From NCBI GenBank assembly GCA_018287875.1, contig JAGVVL010000017.1, positions 186,001 to 250,000 of the forward strand: 64,000 bases of DNA, read 5' to 3'. The position numbers were made by a program, and so were the translations under genes. Positions 23,338-34,745 of the stretch are shown one piece after another; within the stretch, counting starts at the first letter, position 1, and every line of letters starts with the position of its first letter. The notes under the pieces were generated by a model. The model made no database searches. It worked only from the letters and a program-made list of their open reading frames with translations, and was not told where the DNA came from. This DNA is from Nigrospora sphaerica. Taxonomy: Eukaryota > Ascomycota > Sordariomycetes > Amphisphaeriales > Apiosporaceae.

Positions 23338-25351
23338 TCAGGTGTGTCCGTCATCGTGCACGCGCACGCGCCGGGTGCGGCGGGAACACCCTGGTCGAAA
23401 CCGCTGGTCAGTTTATCGTAAATTCAAGAGGCGTCCGTCTGTCTGCCGGGTAAGAAGCAACAGAACCATCTGATCGAGCAAGTACGTACAGTCGCATAGC
23501 GTCTGCGTCGACCCCTCGTGGTGGACGATGCAGTACCCGCCGCCGCAGTGCTTGCACATGCGTTGCGTGTCGGCGATGCAATCGAGACACTGCGTCGTCT
23601 TGTCAGTCGCGCGGCCCAGCGGCAGCGTCATTTCGAGGAGTGGGGAGCTCACATTGATCTCGCATTCCCAGCAATCGCGTTTGACCTTGGGTTCCTATGC
23701 GACGGGGCTTTGTCAGCATACTCGTCGCTACCAATACCGCTGCGTGTGGGAAATGGTCTTGGGAGAGAAGGAATAATAGAGCACAGGGAGGGTTGAGAAT
23801 AAAATCAGGATCTCGCGGCATACAATTTCGGCCGGGGGACGCGGCCAACACTATGGTCACGACCAGGAACAATCGCGAGGGAACCCATAAGCGGATTGAT
23901 AGGGAGGGAGTGAAGCGGATATGGGAGAGATGGGGTGTCCACGTGATGGTAGGTGTTATATCTCATATGTCAGGCCAGTTCTCGCGTAGCAATAGGGCTT
24001 TCCCATCGCGCAGGCGAGCGCACTCGTCACAGCGCCCGTCGGGTCGTACCTTGGGTTTGGGCGGCTCGAGAGCAGCAGCCTCGTGGTCGCTGAGGCCGTC
24101 GGCGGCGGCGTCGTTGTCGACGATGTGGACGTGGCCGGCGAGTTCCTCGGGGGACGGCACTTGATAACATGCCTCGCACCACCACTGGTTGCAGGCGAAG
24201 CAGTAGCGCTCGCGGATGCAGTCCTGGCAGCGGGGGACGAACTCGGCGGACCGGGACGATGTCGCGCCCGCGCCCTCGGGCCGCACGGCGTTGCGCACGT
24301 GGCTCGACCGCGCCGACACGGGCGCCAGCAGCGGCAGGACGCCGGCAGCGTCGGCGGCGCCGCCGTACGCCGTGAAGCCCTCGGGGGCACCGCCGCACGA
24401 GGCGCAGCCGCCGAGGGCGTACGTGGCCACGCGCCAGGGGTGGCGCTCCGTCACGCCCGTGATGGGCGCCCCGGCGGCGCCGTGGGCCGGCGAGTTCTGG
24501 TGCCGCGGCCCCGTGCACAGCACCGCGTCGAAGGCGAGCGTCGGCTGGCACGCCAGCAGCGTCTCGGCCCAGCCCTCGCCCACCGGCTTGGCTATGATGC
24601 GCCCGCGCCGCTGATACCAGCCGTCGCCCGCCGCCACCCCGGCCTGCGCCAGCGCCTGCGTCGACTTATGGTTCCACGACGTGCCGATGGCGGCCCCTGT
24701 GGGCGCCGGGGCCGTAACGACAACATTCGCAGCGGCTGGCGGCGCCAGGGCATCGCGCGGGCCGAACACATAGATGCCTTGCAGGCGCGGCGAGCCCTCG
24801 GGCCGTGTGGCGCGGCAGGCGTACCGCAGCGACTGCATCAGCTTGCCATGGTTGAGGTTCTTGGTCTCGCGGACCGAGAGGATGCGCACCTGGAAGCGTG
24901 GGTCGATGAGTATGTCGTGGACGAGCTCGGCCGTCACCGACAGGCCGTCCAGCACTAGCGTCTGCACATTCGGCAGGATGTGGCTGCGCTGCAGCTGGTT
25001 GAAGATGCCGCGAAGCGGCCCCGAGTAGAAGTCGTCCTCGCTCACGTTCTCGTCGACCTGGGCATTGCGCCAAACCTCGCCGCCGCGGTCGATGCTACCG
25101 CTCGCGCTGAACTGCGCCGCTCTGACGCCGCTGAGGTCGAGGTGGCGGAAGGTGTCAGGCGTGTGGCGCACAAAGTCATGGAAGGCCTTGGATGTCGCCG
25201 CGACGCTGACCAAGGCCGACGGCGGCAGGTAGGGAAGCGTCTGACGGAGGACGAGGCTGTTGGAGAAGAGCCCAAGCAGTGTGGGCGTCGCAGAATCGAA
25301 GGGAGCTTCGGTTAGAGCGTGCGCGTTCGGGTGTACGGCCCCTGATGCCAT
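23338..25351 (-). CDS. F-box protein with C-terminal Cys-rich zinc-binding region
   Basis: Four exons, complement(23338..23390, 23490..23589, 23653..23694, 24050..25351), 498 aa. Introns are 99, 63 and 355 nt. The 63-nt intron is a multiple of three and open, so it could be missed; its donor GTGAGC, branch CTGAC and acceptor CGCAG argue that it is real. The longest intron's acceptor could be TAG (used here) or AAG nine bases later. Residues about 30-75 are an F-box (LPYLPPSALVSVAATSKAFH). C-terminal Cys clusters follow: CQDCIRERYCFACNQWWCEAC, then CWECEIN-CLDCIADTQRMC and HHEGSTQTLCDWC, likely zinc sites. It is probably an adaptor of an SCF ubiquitin ligase; the substrate is unknown. The single-exon reading that stops at 23963 would lose half of the Cys pairs. 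Confidence 0.8.
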
Positions 25352-27668
25352 TACATGCAGATACCTGCTGCTGGGCGAGAGGAGGGAGGGCTGGCCAAGC
25401 GAAAGATGGTGAGGGATAGTTGCAGCCCAGAGGAAGCAAGGGCGGCGGCAACACAGAAACAGAACGATGCGGATGGAGGTACAGCGGAATAGGCAAAACC
25501 AGGCGCAAACAGGAAGTAAGTAATAAGGAACGCGGCTGGCGAGAATCAATTAGGACATGGCATCCGTGTGCTATGTATATATGAATGCCACGCCGATGGA
25601 GGGAAGGGGGCCAACCAGAGAGCCAGCCGTGCCCACGTCCACCACCCTTCCCTTCCCCTCCCATCGAGGGCAGCATTATCACGGAAGCCGATGTGTAACT
25701 AGGATGACCAAAACAACCAGCTCAGCAAGGTAGCGACCGATCCACCGCCGCCAGCACCAGCTATCCATCCCTCGTCCGTACCAAGTGCGTACGACACTAC
25801 CCCTACGGCATGCAGAGAGGGTATCCCTGCCTCGCTACTGCAGAGCAACGCGGGAGCTTGATGACTGGAGCGGCGCCGCGCCCATGATTGGGAAGCATTG
25901 AGATCGCTGACCGTCATTGGCGCGCGTCCCCGTCCGGCCGCTGTATGGAGTACCCCGGCACCGCCGCGGCCATCGCGCTCCCGGGCGAGTACCAAGTACG
26001 CGCGAGAGAGGGCAGGACGGTCAGGTCGGACCCGGTCAGGATCGCTACGCTATACGCGCGGGGCCTTGGGGGAGGTTCCAGCAGCTGGCGTGTTGCTACG
26101 GCTTGGCTGGTCTTGGCGGACCTTGGATGTTTGGCAAAGTGTCTGGATGGAGGTGCTTGGCCTCCGCCGAACAGACGTGCGCGAGAGAGCATAAGAGGGA
26201 GAGAGAGTAAGGCTGGGCCATGACAAGTCCCCGGGATGGATCATCGCCTCGCCCCGCCGCTGCTGCGTTGATAGTCCACATGGTGCGTTCTTGGCATCGG
26301 CAGACGCCCTGGTGGCCCGCTGTTGGTGTTTCCGTCTTTTGTTTCCGCCGTCTCGGACAGTACGGCTATCCTGTTTCGCCTCGCTGTGATACCTCGACTA
26401 ATCTTAGTCCTTCTGGGCATTCAGGAACATCGGCCCGTTCAGTCGCCGCGCCCAATCCCCCCCATACCAAGCGTGGACTATCGATCTAGTCATATCCTCA
26501 GACGGGCCCCCCATCAGCAGGTTGGAAAGGTTGGTATTGGAGGCGACGACGATGGGAGCCAGTCCGTCGGTGACCGAAGAAACCCACTGCCAGCGCAACC
26601 GTCTGCTGGCAACGACAGGTTGCGTGGTGATCCCCCCCTCGCAAGCACGCGCATACCCCAAAGAAGCCGACGATCCAAGATGCTTACCTGCGGCTGTATG
26701 AGGTGGGTGGAGGGTAATGGCGTCTTGGCGGCCTTCGTCGGTCAGCCAGAGTGCATGGCGCCGTTGTGCATGGGACGTTGTGGTGCAACACATCCCCTGT
26801 GCGGTGCATTACCCACCTGCACAGGTACTCAAGTACTATGGGATACCTGCGGGGAGGCTATCTCCGATCCTTTTCTGTCCGGTCTGGATAGGGTGCGTCT
26901 GTTGACTATCCACCGTAAGGGCCCCGTGCAGAGAGAGGCTGGCAAAGACAGATACAGATAGAAGCCTCCGTCCTCCAGTACACCCTACTATGACGTGACA
27001 GCCATCTTACGTTTAGATCTCGGGTACGAAAGTGGGATGGCAATACGGACGCATCTCACCACCAGTTTAGCTTCCACTTCTCAGATGTACTGAACGCATC
27101 ACGCATCAGGCATCAGGCATCACGCACTCGTACGGAGTAGAGTAGAATTGCTGGGCGGGCTGTCGAGGTTGCCAGCTGGCGACGACGGGGCGGGACGAGA
27201 CCCTGGATCTCCGAGCTTATCCTTCTTTTTTTAGTGGCCTCCCCTTCTGCTGGCCCTCTTCGGTTGCACGTCATAGTGGATGGAACGCGGGAGAAGGCCG
27301 CTGACTGATGATGGCAATTCCCGAACTGCCGCGGCCGTGGCGTCCATGAATGCGTATTCGTCCCTCTGGTGGTCGAATGCCTCACTTCACGCTTCGCAAC
27401 CCAGTTTCTTTCTAGTAATAAATCCAAGGCACTTTTTTCTGCGACATCTCCTTCCGACCCTCCAGCTGCTGTCCTGGCCGCAACGTCCGACCTCCAATTG
27501 TCCCTCCTTCCCCACGATCTGGATCCACCGTTCTAATCCACCCAGCGGAAACGAAACAGTGAGACGGTGTCGCAGATCGAGGCCCGACGTACATCAAACG
27601 CCGTGTTCGAGACGATAGGAGATACTACAAGACGACGCAAATAGAAACAACACACGTACGGCACCAGC
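25352..27668. other. Divergent intergenic region, 2.3 kb
   Basis: Shared upstream region of the F-box (-) and UFD1-fold (+) genes. A short 8-bp near-tandem array (catcacgc/catcaggc variants) lies at about 27098-27126. No supported gene. Confidence 0.55.
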
Positions 27669-29945
27669 ATGGCAGACGAGCCACCCAGCCTGAAGTGGTC
27701 TGCGCCCTTCACCGTCACCTCCAAGTACGACCTCAAGGGCGACAAGATTATCCTCCCACAGTCGGCCCTCGAGCAGCTCCTCGCTGCCTCTTCAGCCCCC
27801 GCAGGCCCGGCTCCCTCTACTTTCACCTCCTACGACCGTGCCAACCCCTATGCGTCCTCACGCCCTCAGCATGCCTTCTACGCCGATTCCCAGCAGCAGC
27901 TGCCGAACCCCCTCATGTTCCGCCTAGTCAACTCAACCAACGGGAATGCCGTCTACGCCGGTATCCGCGAGTTCTCCGCCGACGAGGGCCACGTCGCCCT
28001 GAGTCCTTACCTACTCGACGCGCTCGGCATTGAACCCGGCACTCTACCGGCCCCTGCGAACGACGCGTCGACGCATGATACCGGTGACGCGGCCGACGAA
28101 GCGGCAACGCCCACGACACCCCAAATCACCGTACATGCGCGGCAACTGCCAAGGGGCACATACGTGCGGTTAAGGCCGCTGGAGGCTGGCTACGACCCAG
28201 GCGACTGGAAGAGTCTCTTGGAAAGGCAGCTTCGGGAAAGCTACACGACGTTGACCAACGGCGCCCTTTTGTCAGTGCGCGGCGTCAAGGGCGAGTCCTT
28301 CCGCTTCCTGGTTGACAAGTTCGAACCTGAAGGAGACGGCATATGTGTTGTGGATACGGACCTCGAGGTGGACATCGAAGCTTTGAACGAGGACCAAGCT
28401 CGCGAGACGGTCAGGCAGATCATGGCCAAATCCCAGAGGGCACCCGGCACGGCAGACGGCAGCTCGGTTGGGCACGAGATCAACATTTGGAAAGCTGTCG
28501 AGGGTCAGGTACTGCCGGGTGACTATGTAGACTACGAGCTGCCCTCATGGAGCAAGTCGAGGCCATTGGAGATAGCCCTGAGTGGCCTCGACGATGACAG
28601 TCAGGTCGACCTTCTGGTGTCTCCAAAGGCACCCCGACAGCGGGCCTTGCCCCGGGATACCGAGCATGTGTTTGGTGCTTTTGATACGGCTTCCGACGGC
28701 ACCAAAACATTGACAATCCAGCCTTCCAATGTCGAGCTCGAAGGGGTCGAGAGTCTGCTCATATCGGTTCACGGCTACGCGAGCGTCGGCTCCGACTCGG
28801 CAGGGTCCGCGCCGGTTCCTTTCACCCTGCGGGCTCGCAATATCACCGAAGACCATCCCACCAAACAAGACAACGCAGTACCGCCGGCGGGTTCCCCCGA
28901 CGAGGAGCTCTGCGGCAACTGCAAGCAGTGGGTGCCCAAGCGGACCATGATGTTGCACGAGGGTTTCTGCCGTCGCAACAACACTACCTGCGACAAGTGC
29001 GGCCGTGTCTTCCAAAAGAGCTCCCCGGAGTGGGCTGCCCATTGGCACTGCCCGCACGACACGGCCAGTGGCTCTTCGCCAGCTTCCAAGGCGAAGCACG
29101 ACGACATCTTTCATACAGACCGCCAGTGTCCAGCGTGTCCCTTCACGACCAACTCGCTGCCCGATCTGGCCCGCCACCGCACTTCCCTGTGTCCGGGCAA
29201 GATCATTTTGTGCCAGTTCTGCCACTTGGAGGTACCACAGGAAGGCGACCCGTTCAACCCGTCTGCCGAGACCATCGTGTCAGGCTTGACTGAGCATGAG
29301 ATCGCCGATGGTGCTCGGACAACCGACTGCCATCTGTGTGGGAAAATCGTCCGCCTGCGCGACATGTCGGCGCACCTCAAGCACCACGAACTTGACAAGG
29401 CGACACGGCTGGCGCCCCCCATCTGCCGGAATGTCAATTGCGGTCGTACGCTTCACGGGGTTGGTAGGAACGGCGCCGTCGGAGCCGGTACGCAAATGGG
29501 GCAGGGCCCAGGCAACGATCTCGGGCTATGCTCGCTGTGCTTCACGCCGCTGTATGTTCAGCTCCACGATCCCGAGGGCAAGGCGCTGCGGCGGCGGATT
29601 GAGCGACGCTATCTTACCCAGATGATGCAAGGCTGCGGCAAGAAGTGGTGCGCCAACCAGTGGTGCAAGACGGGCCGGGCGCACCTGGACCTCGAGGCCA
29701 AGGGGTCCAGTGCCCAGGCCGTGCTGCCCCTCATCAAGCCACTGATGGAAACGGTCCACGACGTCGAGGCGCCCATGTACTTCTGTGTCGACGAGGCCAA
29801 CCAGCGCCGGAGGAAGCTAGCCGAGATGCTGGCGGCCGAAAAGGTATGGGACCTGGCCTGGTGCGTCGCAGCCTGCGAAGCCGAAGGCGCCGATCTGGAC
29901 AGGGCCCGAGAGTGGTTGATGAACTGGGCGCCCTCGCGCACCTAA
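27669..29945 (+). CDS. UFD1-fold protein with zinc fingers
   Basis: Single exon, 758 aa. Residues about 10-230 resemble the N-terminal double-psi barrel of Ufd1: GDKIILPQSALEQL, NPLMFRLVNST, VALSPYLLDALGI, ARQLPRGTYVRLRPLE and YTTLTNGALLSVRG. The C-terminal half has several Cys/His modules: CGNCKQWVPKRTMMLHEGFC, CDKCGRVF...HWHC, CPACPF...RHRTSLC, CQFCHLEVP and CHLCGKIVRLRDMSAHLKHH, resembling C2H2/TRAF-type fingers. A final Cys-rich tail follows. Ufd1 proper works with Npl4 and Cdc48 in ubiquitin-dependent extraction, but this longer fungal type is a separate branch and its role is inferred only. Together with the adjacent divergent F-box gene it may reflect a ubiquitin theme, or chance. Confidence 0.85.
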   Translation: MADEPPSLKWSAPFTVTSKYDLKGDKIILPQSALEQLLAASSAPAGPAPSTFTSYDRANPYASSRPQHAFYADSQQQLPNPLMFRLVNSTNGNAVYAGIREFSADEGHVALSPYLLDALGIEPGTLPAPANDASTHDTGDAADEAATPTTPQITVHARQLPRGTYVRLRPLEAGYDPGDWKSLLERQLRESYTTLTNGALLSVRGVKGESFRFLVDKFEPEGDGICVVDTDLEVDIEALNEDQARETVRQIMAKSQRAPGTADGSSVGHEINIWKAVEGQVLPGDYVDYELPSWSKSRPLEIALSGLDDDSQVDLLVSPKAPRQRALPRDTEHVFGAFDTASDGTKTLTIQPSNVELEGVESLLISVHGYASVGSDSAGSAPVPFTLRARNITEDHPTKQDNAVPPAGSPDEELCGNCKQWVPKRTMMLHEGFCRRNNTTCDKCGRVFQKSSPEWAAHWHCPHDTASGSSPASKAKHDDIFHTDRQCPACPFTTNSLPDLARHRTSLCPGKIILCQFCHLEVPQEGDPFNPSAETIVSGLTEHEIADGARTTDCHLCGKIVRLRDMSAHLKHHELDKATRLAPPICRNVNCGRTLHGVGRNGAVGAGTQMGQGPGNDLGLCSLCFTPLYVQLHDPEGKALRRRIERRYLTQMMQGCGKKWCANQWCKTGRAHLDLEAKGSSAQAVLPLIKPLMETVHDVEAPMYFCVDEANQRRRKLAEMLAAEKVWDLAWCVAACEAEGADLDRAREWLMNWAPSRT

Positions 29946-30345
29946 GGCGGCACGGCGGCGTGGCGGTGCCGCGAGGGCCGCATCATAGAGGCCGGAGGTA
30001 TAGAGGCAGGATCAGAAGGCAGAGCAAGGCGCCAGGCGGCAGTCGTGATACCCCCCAGCCTCCCAAGGCGGAGAAGCAAGCATAGACGAAGAACACAGCA
30101 AGTATAGAGGGGCAATGCACGAAGAAGGCGTCGGACATCGATGTCAGATTGGGAAAAAAAGAGCGGATGTGCCGGGCGAAACCGGCGAACTGCCGAAGAC
30201 TGAGAATTCTTCAACCGCGAAACGCAACGACCAATCATTCCCTTGTCCCCCTGGCCATCAAGGTGCCTGTTCGACTGCCACGATACGCAACATTTCGGAC
30301 CTTCCCGTCCTCAACGAGTATACGGCCTACCTGCCATCTCCACAT
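29946..30345. other. Intergenic, convergent 3' ends
   Basis: 3' flanks of the UFD1-fold gene (+) and metallothionein (-). No coding signal. Confidence 0.6.
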
Positions 30346-30630
30346 CTAGTGAGACTGTCACAATCGTTAGCTGCTGATCGTCTTTTGCTCCCCCCATCTC
30401 TTCAGCCGGGTATGTGAAGACTCCGGCACAGCTGGAGGGCACTCACGCAGCAGGAGCACGAGGCGCTATGGCACAACACATGTTAACTTCCGCCTTTCTT
30501 CCTGTATGAAGGGGGGGGGGTCACAAGGAGACGATCTCCATCCCCCATGGGGTTCGGGGAGCGGGTAGGGGAAAGATGCATACCAATTCTGGCAAGAGCA
30601 AGAGTTGCATCCACAGCCGGCGGGCTCCAT
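30346..30630 (-). CDS. Small Cys-rich metallothionein, three exons
   Basis: Exons complement(30346..30354, 30447..30465, 30584..30630), 24 aa. The first exon reads MEPAGCGCNSCSCQN and the second completes CASCSCC, so eight Cys occur as CGC, C, CSC... typical of ascomycete copper metallothioneins (22-26 aa in Neurospora, Podospora and Magnaporthe). Intron 1 (118 nt) has donor GTATGC and acceptor CCATAG; intron 2 (92 nt) has donor GTGAGT, branch GCTAACG and acceptor TGACAG. The last exon (Ser-His-stop) is the least certain; reading through intron 2 instead would add VSALQLCRSLHIPG. The predicted role is binding Cu(I) or other soft metals in the cytosol. Confidence 0.72.
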
Positions 30631-33600
30631 TGTGAAAGGTGGGTTGGCGGGTTGGGCTGATAAGCTCGGGTGGTTATTGGTGTTTGGTAGTCGGTTGGGC
30701 TTTGACGATGCTGGCGATCTGTAATGTACACTGGATCGATGGAGGAGGGAAAGAGCGAGAACCTTGGGGGGCATCCTGTTTCTTATATGTTGCCGTGTGC
30801 TCTCCCCCCTTTCGCTGCCTTCTCTACCTCCTTCTTTGCCCGTCTTTCTATCAGGACCCCCCCCTCCTGCCTTGCACACCCCCTCACAACCCCCTATTCG
30901 CCTGCCCTCATGCCGCGTCGGTAAAGACGGCCCTCGTCTCCTCCCTCCCCCCCTTCGGCTTCGCCCGGCCCAAGGGGGGAAGGGAATAGCGAGGACGACG
31001 ACTACGAAGACCGGCATTGCCCGTTACGATATCTTATCACGTACGTGGTACCACCACGAGGTCCTTGCCAGTGGGCGCGCGAGAGACGCCACGGCGCGCG
31101 CATCTTTCGCGACCCTCCTTCGCCCGGCCGTCGTCTGTTTCAGGCCAGCGAAGGCCGCTGGGTGTTTTCCCCCTCGTCCTCCTCCTACCCTGGCGGGCCT
31201 ATCACGATGCCGGGGGAACCCCCTTCAGGTGCGGGGACGGCCACACCTTCGGCGCATTGCGTCCTGCCGCCGCTGGGTCATCCGATCCTCCTTTCCCACC
31301 CCCACCCCCGCGTACGCGTGCCGTCAGCATATCCCCCCCCCCCGCTCCCATACTCCCCCGCACCGGTACGCCCCAGCTTGCCGTGCCAAGCCCTTGTTGG
31401 GCCGATCGCGGCCGGCTAATCGTGTTCTCAGGCGGCGAGGCTTCGCACACGTGCGGTGGTCCCAAGAGGGAGGGGGAGGGGCAGAGATTACGGTGAAGAT
31501 AGGCGTTGGACACCGCGCCGGATGGGATCGTCTAGCGTGGGACGACTGCGTTAGCGGCGCAGCAGCGCTCGCCTGCTGACTTGTAGTCCGGGGGGCCAAC
31601 TCGGATGGTTACACGTGATTTTGTCCCCTCCCTGGTTGGTCTGCGCCGCCCCCAACGCACGCCAGCTTTTCGCTTACGCCTGTAAGCCCGCGATGCCTTC
31701 CCCGGCGATTCCCTGGTGCCGGGAGGAGTCGCCACTCCCGCCAGACGGCTCGTCTGGGGGGTTCGTGGAAGAGACCGTCCGGTCCCCGGTACCGCCGTGT
31801 GGGGGAGAAGGGTTAGTTCGGCCCTTGACGCAGACCTGTGCTGTTTCCCACCACATCACGCAAGGCTAAGGACCAAGCTCGACTTTGGGGTGTACACAAC
31901 ATACGAGAGCTGCGTCCCCCCCCCCCGCGGCTCAGCACCGAGCCCGACTGCCGACCGCAATACAACAGGGGCTCCAACCAGACGCCCCGGGGGTCACACC
32001 GGTTTGGTTTCGGGGCGGACGGCCGACCATTCGCGCGATCACTCGGAACATTCACTGGCCACCTGCTCATGGATGTGGCCAAGCAAACCTCATTTCTTTT
32101 CTTTCAGCCAGCCCACTACTTGCCATGAGGCGTATAAGAACGCAATTCTAAATAATAGGACGGGGCAGGTCCATCGTGTGATGTAGCCTAAACCCTCATC
32201 GGATTAGAAGGTAAATTCTGCGGTAATATGATGTCGACGAAGTATATGATCCCATCTTTATGCAGCAGTGATCCAGTCCACTAGGAGCGAACTGCCTGGC
32301 AACCAAATATTGCTTAGTTTCAGGGATCAACATGACCTCTCCCCAGGTCCCCACGAACCGACAACGCAGATAACTCAGCTGGCGTTCAAAACTCCAGGGC
32401 TTGATATTCAGCGGTGCACCTGTTGAAGACAGGCAATGGGCATTCATCTTGAAGCATCAAAGAGAAGGAAGTTTTGGAATGGGAACCGAGCCCAGGACCT
32501 CTTGCTTTGGCCACATATTCATACTACATCACTCTAGCCGCAATGGGGGTAAAAGCTTCTTATGTTGGCAACGAGCCACCAAGTCCTAGTCATTAATATG
32601 GTGGGTGACCGACAAGCTGCTCGAAGAAACGGCCGAGCAGGAATGGTGGCGACAGCTGAAAGTTAGGGATGGCTACACAAGAGCATGGATTCCATAGGGG
32701 AGGGGGTAATACAGAACTAACCGGGCCCCAGTTTTTCTCCCACGGGTTTTTTGACAGCTCCGTTGCCGCGGGTTCGGGTTACACCGCCGCTCCCATGATC
32801 AATAACGGGAACGACATTGGTAACAAGTCGCCCGTTGTTTGGCTGACAACCCCATGCCCTCGAGCGCGCGCAAAGGGGGGCCGCGGCGAAGATGTTCCGT
32901 GACATCAAGGCATAGGTTGTATACGAGAGGACGTCGAGTGGGACGTCCTGCCGCCCGTCTTATCTATCTGTCGCGTGCAACCGATGCTAACTTATTTGAC
33001 GGAACATTTCAGAGTTTTGTTGCGACTTTAATAAGCGCGTCCTCCAAGTGAGCCTGTTCTCGGTGTCGTGTCCACGGGGAAGCTTTGTACTACGCAGCAG
33101 TGTCAAAACTCGTCAGCAAAAAACCCGGAATGAATACAGGACTCGAGGCTCGACCACACCGCGGAGAGCCAGGTTGGAGGGTTCAGCTAGTGGCAATACT
33201 GTAGGAACAGCAACTGTACAATTTCGCGACACTGGTATATACCGGGGTGGGGGCATATATGTCAAAAAGGTAAGCCAACTTACCTGCCTCAACAGGTAGA
33301 CTTCAGTTTCTCCGTGGGAAGCGAACCTAAAGGGATGCCCCCCAAAGACATGCACACATATAAGAACCTTGGAGGGATACTTTGGGAGGACAGCTTCCCA
33401 GAAAAATTTCCAAACCGAGTCTCTTCATAGTTCTCGAAAAACCAAATGTAATCAAAAGTTAGGTAGTCCTACAATAAATGGGCCGCGAAGTACGTAGTAG
33501 TTCCACGTTGGTAAAAACGCCGCAGATTTGATGTATACCAACTCATAAGTAACAAAGATGAGGCTCACAACCGCAATTCAACGACCGGAAATGTCAGCCG

Positions 33601-33716
33601 AGGGCCAATCGGCAGCCACTTACCACCCATCAAGTCCCTACGACTAACACAAGGGACGCGTGACGGGGGAGGCTGCATAACAACAGCCAGATAGTTCAGG
33701 CTTGGCCAAATTCCAA
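30631..33716. other. Intergenic, 3.1 kb, compositional change
   Basis: The first half is GC-rich with poly-C runs (for example 31916-31926). From about 32,150 the sequence becomes visibly more AT-rich, marking entry into the accessory block. A minus-strand frame at 32196-32447 (83 codons) and a tRNA-like piece at about 32455-32540 are noted but not called. Nothing else is recognised. Confidence 0.5.
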
Positions 33717-34615
33717 TTAAACTAGAAAAATGGGGTCTCCCAATACTCGAGTCTCGCTAGTAAGGTCTTCGTAGATGCCCCCTGCCAGCCCCATCACCCC
33801 TGAACCCATTCCGGCCTGACAGAATGACACAAATATTGCGTCTGCAACTGGCGCGCAAGGGGGAAAGGCTATTGTTGCAACTACACAACTCGCTGCACCA
33901 ACCCAGCAACCCACAAATCCAACAACGCCGCCCCTCGCTACTGGGTTCATCTTCTGTGGTAGGATGCTGACATTACTGAGACGCGGCCCGCCCTGCTCGT
34001 GGCGAAGGTCAAACCAGACAAAGTCAGTAGTTCGATGCCGTTGTCCAGCAATAACCAGCGGAAACAGCCCCTCGGCGAAGGTAATAGGATAGTCGATCAC
34101 AAGGGGATAGTAGGCCGGAATTAGAAGATGCAGTACGGCAGTACGTCCGTAGTCGGTAGTCTCAATAAGGGCTGCCCGATCGGCCCTCATCCGTAAACAT
34201 ATTGTGTTGAGGTCTTGGTGGTAACCGCCAAAGGCTTGAGGGAGGGGGTCGATTGTCTGCCGTATCTCGAAGGCGGGATGCCAGTCGCTATCGGGGTGCC
34301 ACACGTAAAAGAAGTGGTGCTGACCGTCGGCGTGAATATTCTCCATCTCCTGCCTTACGAAACGATGCACATGGCCCCCGAAGCCACCATCGCCCCATCC
34401 CTGCACATGGGCGATGTTTGTCATCGCGAGCTCGTCTCGTATGCCCTCGAGGCTCTGGCCAACTCTCTTGACAGCGTTTGCAAGGTCTAATAGCACCAGC
34501 GGTATGGCACCAAGAGCTGCCGTTTGGAAGTAGTGGGCGAAGATTGGGGTTGAATTGAAGGCCTGGTGAACGACCCGAATCTCCTGCTGTTGGATGTTGC
34601 CTAAAAGCTGTGGTA

Positions 34616-34681
34616 AGCTGGGGCACCCCTCCAAGCGACACCCCCTTCACGCGCCAGCAGTTTTGGGGTCGTCTCACGATG
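34616..34681 (+). repeat. Left terminal inverted repeat of the transposon
   Basis: The reverse complement of 36149-36214. The outer 48 bases match exactly; the inner 18 have four differences. Both ends begin AGCTGGGGCACC next to TA. Confidence 0.92.
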
Positions 34682-34745
34682 ACCCCGTCGGACGAAAAGA
34701 CGGATATCTCCATAACCAGATAAGCTAGGAACTATCTAATGTTCT

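Noticed and set aside
32196..32447. 83-codon minus-strand ORF (MNAHCLSSTG...)
   Set aside because: Composition is plausible, but there is no family match, neighbour exon or promoter evidence.
32455..32540. tRNA- or SINE-like segment on the minus strand (ggtcctgggctcggttccca)
   Set aside because: It resembles the variable-loop/T-arm part of a tRNA, but the acceptor stem does not pair and no poly-A or target duplication marks a SINE. It may be a decayed tRNA relic.
34288..34713. Minus-strand ORF starting MEISVFSSDG
   Set aside because: It starts inside the transposon and crosses its left end in a different frame from the host gene.
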